From positions 1 through 5,479 of the forward strand of contig JAGQXA010000181.1 in assembly GCA_020436865.1 (NCBI GenBank): a stretch of DNA of 5,479 nt. The letters are read 5' to 3'. The notes beneath the pieces are model-generated. The model saw only the letters and a list, made by a program, of their open reading frames with translations, searched no databases and was not told where the DNA came from. This document shows, one piece after another, positions 1 through 4,552 of this stretch; positions within the stretch are counted from its first letter, which is position 1, and each line of letters opens with the position of its first letter. Made by a program: the position numbers and the translations under genes. This stretch comes from Saprospiraceae bacterium (GTDB lineage Bacteria; Bacteroidota; Bacteroidia; Chitinophagales; Saprospiraceae).

Positions 1-746
1 ATAAAGCTGAGCTTACGGCCTTTCGAGGTCGTTTTTTTGTCGAGTTGCTGCAGAAAGTAGTTACAATGTTGTTCGAGCCGCACCTTCTCCTCCGTGATGT
101 CGATCTTCTCCAGGTAGAACATCACTTCCTGCTCGAAGCGGTTCTTATCGACATTATCCTTGTTGATGAACTCTTCCAGATGTTGCAGCATCTTTTGACG
201 CAGGAAGACCACCCGGTTTTGTTCATGCGGAGCGATCCGCCCCAGCTGTTCGGTGATCTTGCCGATGCGGAGGCGCAGGTCGTCTTCCATCGCCGCCCCT
301 TCGGCCAGGCGGAATTCGTCGAAGCGATCGAGGGCCTGCAGCACCACGGCCTCCACCTCCTGCCACTCTTGTTCATCGATGGTTTCTTCGGCCCCGCCGA
401 CCACATTGGGAATGCGCAGGATCGTTTGCAGCAGATCGCCCTTGGACAGGTCCAGTTCTTCGCACAGCGCACTCAGCTCGCGAAAATACTTCCGGAACAG
501 CGGCAGATTGATGGCGTACTCGTCGTCGCCGGCCATCGACTTGATCTCCACGAGTACGTCGATCTTACCCCGCTCGGCCTTTTCCATGACCATTTTCCGC
601 AAGGCCGACTCTTTCTCCTTGTAGGTGTTGGGGAGCTTGAAGCGCACATCCGTAAACTTGCTGTTCAGGGACCTTACCTCGGCGCTGATCGTTTTTTCAC
701 CGATCGTTTTGTTTGCCCGGCCATAGCCGGTCATCGATAATAGCAT
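1..746 (-). CDS. yicC: YicC/YloC-family endoribonuclease, C-terminus cut by window edge
   Basis: The minus strand reads open from an ATG at 746 to the left edge, giving 248 residues. The start MLLSMTGYGRA is the family hallmark (M-x-x-SMTGYGR). An internal ATG at 734 would begin inside that motif, so 746 is preferred. The N-terminal YicC_N-type region spans about residues 1-155 and includes VRSLNSKF (24-31) and RIPNVV (111-116). The C-terminal DUF1732-type region includes RFEQEVMFYLEKIDITEE (203-220), RLEQH (223-227) and GRKLSF (243-248). Family members are about 290 residues, so roughly 40 are missing, including the usual Q-E-x-x-R-E-x-N-T-x-x-S-K segment. E. coli YicC and B. subtilis YloC are known cytoplasmic endoribonucleases acting in RNA turnover. 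A near-consensus Bacteroidota promoter lies upstream at 828-857, divergent from the HU gene. In many bacteria gmk follows yicC, but that would lie outside this window. The family call is very secure; the physiological RNA targets here are unknown. Confidence 0.95.
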   Translation of the reverse strand, partial: MLLSMTGYGRANKTIGEKTISAEVRSLNSKFTDVRFKLPNTYKEKESALRKMVMEKAERGKIDVLVEIKSMAGDDEYAINLPLFRKYFRELSALCEELDLSKGDLLQTILRIPNVVGGAEETIDEQEWQEVEAVVLQALDRFDEFRLAEGAAMEDDLRLRIGKITEQLGRIAPHEQNRVVFLRQKMLQHLEEFINKDNVDKNRFEQEVMFYLEKIDITEEKVRLEQHCNYFLQQLDKKTTSKGRKLSF

Positions 747-784
747 ATCACGTCAAGTTGTTGCGTAGCCCGGGAAGACAGGGC

Positions 785-809
785 GCCGCGGTGGCAGATG
801 CACGGCGGC
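785..809 (-). promoter_or_regulatory. Possible hairpin in the yicC 5' leader
   Basis: GCCGCGGTG (785-793) and CACGGCGGC (801-809) pair over 9 positions with one G-G mismatch and a 7-base loop. The element lies inside the predicted yicC leader, about 40 bases before the start codon. It could affect translation or stability of the mRNA. No known riboswitch is recognised, and a GC-rich hairpin this size can occur by chance. Confidence 0.3.
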
Positions 810-827
810 CGTTTGGAGCCGGTTTCG

Positions 828-857
828 CAAAGATAAAGATTGCCTCCGTAATTCAAA
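828..857 (-). promoter_or_regulatory. Bacteroidota-type promoter for yicC
   Basis: On the minus strand TTTG (857-854) is followed by 18 bases and then TATCTTTG (835-828). This matches the Bacteroidota primary-sigma consensus of TTTG at -33 and TAnnTTTG at -7 at every specified base. Transcription would begin near 823-825, giving a yicC leader of about 80 bases. The match is direct; activity is inferred. Confidence 0.75.
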
Positions 858-905
858 GGCCATCGGGCTTCACCTAAAACATTGAGTATTAGCGAAAAAA
901 TTGAC

Positions 906-926
906 AAATAATCCCAATGATTATTT
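906..926. promoter_or_regulatory. Interrupted palindrome, candidate operator in the divergent region
   Basis: AAATAAT (906-912) and ATTATTT (920-926) form a perfect 7-base inverted repeat with a 7-base spacer. It sits in an AT-rich tract between the yicC and HU promoters, about 40 bases upstream of the HU -33 box. The size and symmetry suit a dimeric regulator or an AT-rich site for HU or another nucleoid protein. A chance palindrome in AT-rich DNA is also possible. Confidence 0.35.
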
Positions 927-963
927 CCGATTGAAAAAGAAAATTCCGAACTTTGCCTCTCTT

Positions 964-995
964 TTTGAATAAGCGGTCTGCAATCTATAACTTTT
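964..995 (+). promoter_or_regulatory. Bacteroidota-type promoter for the HU gene
   Basis: TTTG (964-967), 20 bases, then TAACTTTT (988-995) fits TTTG / TAnnTTTG with only the last base differing. Transcription would begin near 999-1003, giving a short A-rich leader of about 13-17 bases before the ATG at 1016. A second partial -7-like string, GAACTTTG at 948-955, lacks a well-placed -33 element. Confidence 0.6.
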
Positions 996-1015
996 TATAA
1001 ATCAACCGAATAAAA

Positions 1016-1315
1016 ATGAGAAAAGCTGATCTGGTCGCAGCCATTTCGGAAAAGACTGGCGTTCCCAAAGTGGACGTCCTCGTAACCCTGGAAGCCTTTT
1101 TCAAAGAAGTAAAGAACTCCCTGGCCGATGGCGAGAACGTATACATTCGCGGATTCGGCAGCTTTATCATTAAGAAGAGAGCTAAGAAGATCGGTCGTCA
1201 TATCAAGCGGAACGTGGCCATCGAGATCCCGGAGCATTATATTCCAGCTTTCAAGCCGGCGAAGGTTTTTGTAGAGAAGGTGAAGGACAACGTAGATTCG
1301 TTGCCGGAAGAATAA
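1016..1315 (+). CDS. HU/IHF-family DNA-binding protein
   Basis: This 99-residue protein has the size and fold pattern of HU: two N-terminal helices (MRKADLVAAISEKTG, about 1-38), the RGFGSF turn (45-50), a two-stranded DNA-binding arm (about 51-76) and the PAFKPAK signature (77-83). HU proteins act as dimers that bend DNA and compact the nucleoid. The arm reads GRHIKRN (60-66) rather than the classic GRNPKTG, so the usual intercalating proline at the arm tip is absent; from memory this is common in the Bacteroidota branch. The ATG follows an A-rich stretch with no Shine-Dalgarno sequence, as expected for this phylum. A promoter lies directly upstream. The next gene begins 22 bases after the stop and is probably co-transcribed. 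HU, IHF and specialised paralogues cannot be separated from sequence alone. Confidence 0.95.
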   Translation: MRKADLVAAISEKTGVPKVDVLVTLEAFFKEVKNSLADGENVYIRGFGSFIIKKRAKKIGRHIKRNVAIEIPEHYIPAFKPAKVFVEKVKDNVDSLPEE

Positions 1316-1337
1316 GCCTGGGGAAAGCTGAGTGCGA

Positions 1338-2123
1338 ATGACCAAACTCCAGATCGGAACGATCCTGATGGCGATTGCCCTTTTTCTGGGCTTGTATTTT
1401 GGATGCGACACCAACCCTCCCGAGCAGGCAGCCATTGAAAAGTCGAGGGCCCTGACCGTGGAAAGCACCGACATCAACGCTTTATTGCTCGAAGCGAAAA
1501 GCGGAATGGGGCCGCAGGAGGAATCGGAGATCCTCGCCCTGGAAACGGAAATGGAAGCAGCCGCCGACGACAGTTCGAGCGCCCGGGTGTTGAAGGAATT
1601 GTCGGGGAAATGGTACGAGTTCGGGCAGCCGGCCATCGCCGGGTTCTATGCCGAAGAGGTAGCCGGGCTCGAGAACAGCGGAGCAGCCTGGTCCATCGCC
1701 GGCACCACCTACGCTCTTTGCCTGCAAACAAAGCCTCCCGATAAGATCCGGGATTTTTGTAGCAGCCGAGCCGTAAAGGCCTTTGAAAATGCCATCTCCC
1801 TGGATCCGGAAGAGGTCAGCAACCGGGTAAACCTCGCGTTGGTCTACACGGAGGCGCCGCCGCCCGGCAACCCGATGAAGGGCATTCTGATGTTACGCGA
1901 TTTGAACGAACAGTACCCGGAAAACGTTAGTGTGCTGGTCAATCTATCCCGACTAGCCCTGCAAACCGGGCAATATGACCGGGCCGTCGAACGCCTGCAA
2001 CAAGCATTGGAGCTCGATGCCGGCAACCGACAAGCAGCCTGTTTGCTCGCCCAGGCCTACCAGGGCCTCGGCCGCCAAAGCGAAGCCGAAGAATGGGCCA
2101 GCCGCTGCAACAGTCCGGAATAG
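1338..2123 (+). CDS. TPR-repeat protein with lipoprotein-like N-terminus
   Basis: Starting at ATG 1338 this is 261 residues. A GTG six bases upstream (1332) is a possible but less likely start. Residues 4-22 form one hydrophobic segment ending in YFGC, with Cys23 followed by DTNPPE. This could be a relaxed lipobox for signal peptidase II, or a simple membrane anchor. Residues 60-110 are acidic and helical. Three TPR-like units follow: about 143-176 (AVKAFENAISLDPE), 178-211 (ending LNEQYPENVSVLVNLSRLA) and 213-246 (YDRAVERLQQALELDAGN). TPRs are protein-interaction scaffolds and no catalytic motif is seen. The protein is probably tethered in the envelope facing the periplasm. It follows the HU gene by 22 bases with no promoter visible between, so an operon is likely. 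Its partner and role are unknown. Confidence 0.85.
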   Translation: MTKLQIGTILMAIALFLGLYFGCDTNPPEQAAIEKSRALTVESTDINALLLEAKSGMGPQEESEILALETEMEAAADDSSSARVLKELSGKWYEFGQPAIAGFYAEEVAGLENSGAAWSIAGTTYALCLQTKPPDKIRDFCSSRAVKAFENAISLDPEEVSNRVNLALVYTEAPPPGNPMKGILMLRDLNEQYPENVSVLVNLSRLALQTGQYDRAVERLQQALELDAGNRQAACLLAQAYQGLGRQSEAEEWASRCNSPE

Positions 2124-2189
2124 ACGTAGTTAAGATATAGACCCTAGCAATAAGAACATTTTTTTCAATCATTATTAAAAGAGGAACTT

Positions 2190-2285
2190 ATGCCTTGCGG
2201 AAAAAAACGGAAAAGACACAAGATCGCAACGCACAAGCGTAAGAAGAGACTGCGCAAAAACCGCCATAAGAAGAAGAATAGGTAG
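2190..2285 (+). CDS. Tiny basic protein, AURKAIP1/COX24 (mS38-like) type, probably ribosomal
   Basis: A 31-codon frame begins MPCGKKRKRHKI, continues HKRKKRLRKNRHKKK and ends NR, then TAG. About 60 percent of residues are Lys or Arg and there are no acidic residues. The pattern KRKRHK-x-x-x-HKRKK-x-x-R matches my recall of the short AURKAIP1/COX24 C-terminal domain, found in mitochondrial small-subunit protein mS38 and in many tiny Bacteroidota proteins. Such peptides bind rRNA. A Bacteroidota-specific ribosomal protein, bL38, has been described from the Flavobacterium johnsoniae ribosome; I cannot tell whether this is the same protein. The start has a weak Shine-Dalgarno-like GAGG (2181-2184), spaced 5 bases from the ATG, which is unusual in this phylum. 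It lies 66 AT-rich bases after the TPR gene and is followed by a hairpin. The short length risks being missed by gene callers, but the composition makes a chance frame very unlikely. Confidence 0.85.
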   Translation: MPCGKKRKRHKIATHKRKKRLRKNRHKKKNR

Positions 2286-2295
2286 TTTATACGCA

Positions 2296-2328
2296 GCCTG
2301 GGGCGGGGTCATCGAACCGGCCCCAGGC
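2296..2328 (+). terminator. GC-rich hairpin after the tiny basic protein gene
   Basis: GCCTGGGGC (2296-2304) pairs with GCCCCAGGC (2320-2328) in a perfect 9-base stem. GGT/ACC (2307-2309 with 2316-2318) extends it above a small bulge. It begins 10 bases after the TAG at 2285. No T-run follows, so it is either an atypical terminator or a 3'-end protecting structure for the HU-TPR-basic-protein transcript. Confidence 0.55.
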
Positions 2329-2816
2329 GCCCTGTTGCCGCTATAGTGGGGCGATAGGGGTTTCCATGGGTGGCAGTCCGCCCAGCGCTGGCGCATTTCG
2401 TCAAGATCAATCGGGTTTACATGGCCGGCCTACAAGCAGGTATCGGCGCCGAATGGAACTCTAAGCCAAGGATTTATTCCACCAAAGACATTTCCGGACC
2501 CTGCTTCGCTTCTGTTGATCAGTCCCATTAATCGTTACTCATCCAGAACAGTTCGTACAGCGATGCAGATCCGGCAGAGAAGCACCATTCTCCATCTTTT
2601 CCATTCGAGCTCCTGTCGAAATACCCGAATCGCCTGCCAAGGCTTACCAGATTGCACAAACCTTGGTCTTGATCTCTCCTCCAGCGCGACGTACGGCCCG
2701 CTGCCTTTTCCAGTGACCACTACCGCGGTCTTGCTTCGGCCTGACGGGCAAAGCCCGTAATCGATCCGGCTTTTGAACCAGCCCAGCCGGCAACGACCGC
2801 TCTAAAGTTCTTCAAA
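2329..2816. other. Stretch with no supportable gene upstream of RNase E/G
   Basis: Nearly 490 bases lie between the hairpin and the rng start. Both strands carry modest open frames: plus 2515-2760, and minus from about 2802 down to 2535, the latter with only GTG starts. Neither has a recognisable motif, a good start or a protein-like composition. A 36-codon plus frame at 2421-2531 is likewise unremarkable. I see no tRNA, rRNA or known RNA family, no transposon ends and no convincing TTTG / TAnnTTTG promoter. It may hold the rng promoter and leader, an unknown RNA or a decayed gene. Confidence 0.5.
2744..2790 (+). promoter_or_regulatory. Two adjacent hairpins in the presumed rng leader
   Basis: ACGGGC (2744-2749), loop AAA, GCCCGT (2753-2758) is a perfect 6-base stem. 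It is followed by CCGGCT (2766-2771) pairing with AGCCGG (2785-2790). The pair ends 27 bases before the GTG start. RNase E in E. coli controls its own mRNA through 5'-leader structure, so a similar role is conceivable here. That is inference only; short GC stems are common. Confidence 0.3.
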
Positions 2817-4367
2817 GTGGAAAAAGAACTCATCATCAATTCCACCCCTACGGAAGTGGAGATCGCCTTATTGGAGAATTCCAAACTGATCGAACTCCAC
2901 CACCAGAAGACCAACACCAATTTCACCGTAGGTGACGTCTTCCTCGGCAAGATCCGCCGAACCATGCCCGGTCTCAATGCCGCGTTTGTCGATATCGGCC
3001 ATAAGAAAGATGCTTTTCTGCACTATACCGACCTGGGGCCGAAGCTGCGTTCCTTGATCAAGTACACCAACGGCTCGGTAGCCGGCAGCATCAACACCCA
3101 CCTGCTCGACAACTTCAAACTCGAGCCGGAGATCATCAAAACGGGCAAGATCGACCAGGTGCTCAATCGCCGGCAACAACTGCTCGTGCAAGTGCTCAAG
3201 GAACCGATCGGCACCAAAGGCCCGCGCCTGAGCTGCGAACTGACCATTCCGGGCCGCTTCATGGTGCTCACGCCCTTCTCCGACGTGATCGCCGTTTCCA
3301 AGAAGATCGCCAATCCGGAAGAGCGCAAACGCCTCAAGCGCCTCATCGAAAGTATCCGCCCCAAGAATTTCGGCATCATCGTGCGCACCGCCGCCGAAGG
3401 CAAGAAGGTGGCCGACCTGCACGAAGAACTACAGGGCATGCTGTCGAAATGGGAAGACATCCATCGGCAATTGCGCAACGGGAAGGCGCCGATCAAGCTG
3501 CTCAGCGAGCTGGACAAGGCCTCCAGCATCATGCGCGACATCCTCAACGACGATTTCAACAAGATCGTCGTCAACGACAAGCAACTCTACACCAACGTGC
3601 GCAACTTTCTGGCATCCATCGCCCCGGAAAAGGTCGACATCGTGTCCTTGCACAAGTCGCGCAAACCGATCTTCGAAGCCTACGGCATCACCCGGCAGAT
3701 CAAATCGTCGTTCGGCAAAACGGCCACCATGCCCAGCGGGGCCTACCTGGTGATCGAATCGACCGAGGCCATGCACGTGATCGACGTCAACTCCGGCCAC
3801 AAAATGTCGAGCAACGACCAGGAAGAAGCCGTCCTGGCCGTCAACCTCGAAGCGGCCGAAGAGATCGCCCGGCAATTGCGCCTGCGCGACATCGGCGGCA
3901 TCATCATCATCGACTTCATCGACATGCGCAACCGCGAACACAAGCACCGGCTGGTGAAAGCGATGCAGCAGTTCATGAAGAAAGACCGCGCCCAGCACAC
4001 CATCCTCCCGCTGAGCAAGTTCGGCCTCATGCAGATCACCCGCCAGCGGGTGCGACCGGAAATTCAGATCAATACCGCAGAGGTTTGCCCAACCTGCAAC
4101 GGCACAGGCAAGATCAACGCCTCCATCCTGCTGACCGACGATATCGAACGCGACCTCACCTTCTTGCTGCAGTCCGATCCGAATGCCAAGATCAAGCTGA
4201 AGGTGCATCCGTATCTCGAGTCCTTCCTGAAAAAAGGCTTTCCCAGTACGCGGATGAAATGGAGCGCAAAATTCTACAAGTGGATCAATATCGAACCCGA
4301 TCCCGATTTCCACGTCAACCAGTACAAGTTCTTCGATCAGAATGATGAGGAGATCCGGTTGAATTGA
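2817..4367 (+). CDS. rng: Ribonuclease E/G (Rne/Rng family)
   Basis: This 516-residue endoribonuclease of mRNA decay and rRNA maturation has RNase G-like size, without the long scaffold tail of E. coli RNase E. The N-terminus (KELIINSTPTEVEIALLE, 3-20) is typical. An S1 RNA-binding region runs from about 38 to 120 (VGDVFLGKIRRTMPGLNAAFVDIG). The catalytic metal-binding aspartates are D323 in HVIDVNSG and D366 in IIIIDFIDM. Their spacing of 43 equals that of D303 and D346 in E. coli RNase E. The zinc-link motif CPTC is at 424-427, so a Zn-joined dimer is expected. The C-terminal region (428-516) is as in RNase G. The start is GTG 2817: the upstream frame is open to a TGA at 2742 but has no ATG, and homology begins right at the GTG. 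It is cytoplasmic. Function is secure; whether it is also degradosome-associated cannot be seen. Confidence 0.97.
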   Translation: MEKELIINSTPTEVEIALLENSKLIELHHQKTNTNFTVGDVFLGKIRRTMPGLNAAFVDIGHKKDAFLHYTDLGPKLRSLIKYTNGSVAGSINTHLLDNFKLEPEIIKTGKIDQVLNRRQQLLVQVLKEPIGTKGPRLSCELTIPGRFMVLTPFSDVIAVSKKIANPEERKRLKRLIESIRPKNFGIIVRTAAEGKKVADLHEELQGMLSKWEDIHRQLRNGKAPIKLLSELDKASSIMRDILNDDFNKIVVNDKQLYTNVRNFLASIAPEKVDIVSLHKSRKPIFEAYGITRQIKSSFGKTATMPSGAYLVIESTEAMHVIDVNSGHKMSSNDQEEAVLAVNLEAAEEIARQLRLRDIGGIIIIDFIDMRNREHKHRLVKAMQQFMKKDRAQHTILPLSKFGLMQITRQRVRPEIQINTAEVCPTCNGTGKINASILLTDDIERDLTFLLQSDPNAKIKLKVHPYLESFLKKGFPSTRMKWSAKFYKWINIEPDPDFHVNQYKFFDQNDEEIRLN

Positions 4368-4403
4368 GGTTCAAGGATCCCTGGCTCCAGGGATCCTTGG
4401 ACC
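4368..4403. terminator. Strong bidirectional hairpin between convergent genes
   Basis: An almost perfect 36-base inverted repeat starts directly after the rng stop (4367). Its core CAAGGATCCCTGG (4372-4384) is mirrored by CCAGGGATCCTTG (4387-4399), and outer pairs reach 4368 and 4403 with one G-T wobble. The hairpin also lies 4 bases beyond the stop of the convergent minus-strand peptide gene, so it can end or protect both transcripts. Neither side has a T-run, so it is not a textbook Rho-independent terminator. Confidence 0.75.
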
Positions 4404-4407
4404 CCTT

Positions 4408-4503
4408 CTACGGGCACCCGCAATTAGTGGCCCGACAGGCTTCGCACAACAGCAGGATCAGGCAGATCAGGGCGGCAGACCATTTAGGAGAGGGGAATTT
4501 CAT
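4408..4503 (-). CDS. Small Cys-rich lipoprotein-like peptide ending in CGCP
   Basis: A 31-codon minus-strand frame starts at ATG 4503 and ends at TAG 4410-4408. It has a short basic start (MKFPSPK), a hydrophobic segment (about 9-20, ALICLILLLC) and CEAC, in which Cys23 after Ala22 is a plausible lipidation site. The tail is RATNCGCP. The mature part would be only 9 residues with three Cys. From memory, very short Bacteroidota lipoproteins with a C-terminal GCP or CGCP are recurrent but uncharacterised. The gene is convergent with rng, with the 4368-4403 hairpin between, and divergent from the glycosyltransferase. A candidate promoter lies just upstream. The complete signal-like architecture and close-fitting hairpin argue for a real gene. 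A chance frame remains possible because it is so short. Function unknown. Confidence 0.6.
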   Translation of the reverse strand: MKFPSPKWSAALICLILLLCEACRATNCGCP

Positions 4504-4517
4504 CGCTGTTTTTCCGC

Positions 4518-4552
4518 TAAAAATAGTATTTTCCTGAACCATGTGTGCCAAA
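4518..4552 (-). promoter_or_regulatory. Candidate promoter for the Cys-rich peptide
   Basis: On the minus strand TTTG (4552-4549) is followed by TATTTTTA (4525-4518) after 23 bases, or by the weaker TACTATTT (4528-4521) after 20. The first matches TAnnTTTG except for the last base but is widely spaced. Transcription would begin near 4513, some 10 bases before the ATG at 4503. The -33 box lies inside the start of the divergent glycosyltransferase gene. Confidence 0.35.

Noticed and set aside
45..740. 231-residue plus-strand open frame
   Set aside because: It is the antisense shadow of yicC, whose minus-strand frame carries clear family motifs throughout.
901..926. TTGACA at 901-906 as a sigma-70-type -35 box
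   Set aside because: No matching -10 box at proper spacing, and Bacteroidota use a different consensus; the 964-995 promoter fits much better.
2307..2318. GGTCATCGAACC as a possible tRNA T-arm
   Set aside because: The surrounding bases do not form acceptor, D or anticodon arms; the sequence is better explained as the upper part of the 2296-2328 hairpin.
2421..2531. 36-residue plus-strand frame starting MAGLQAGIGAEW
   Set aside because: No promoter, no conserved pattern I know, and low-complexity evidence only; kept within the unassigned stretch.
2535..2720. Minus-strand frame (GTG start) and the overlapping plus frame 2515-2760 as possible genes or transposase remnants
   Set aside because: No ATG or promoter for the minus frame, no catalytic motif, and Ser/Arg-rich content on the plus strand; no terminal repeats nearby.
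3429..4313. 294-residue minus-strand frame, and a 298-residue plus frame at 3449-4345
   Set aside because: Both overlap the catalytic and zinc-link part of RNase E/G in other frames; they have no motifs and reflect GC-rich codon bias.
4506..4534. Plus-strand promoter for the glycosyltransferase (CTG then TATTTTCC)
   Set aside because: Only about half of the -7 consensus matches and the -33 box is degenerate; too weak to annotate.
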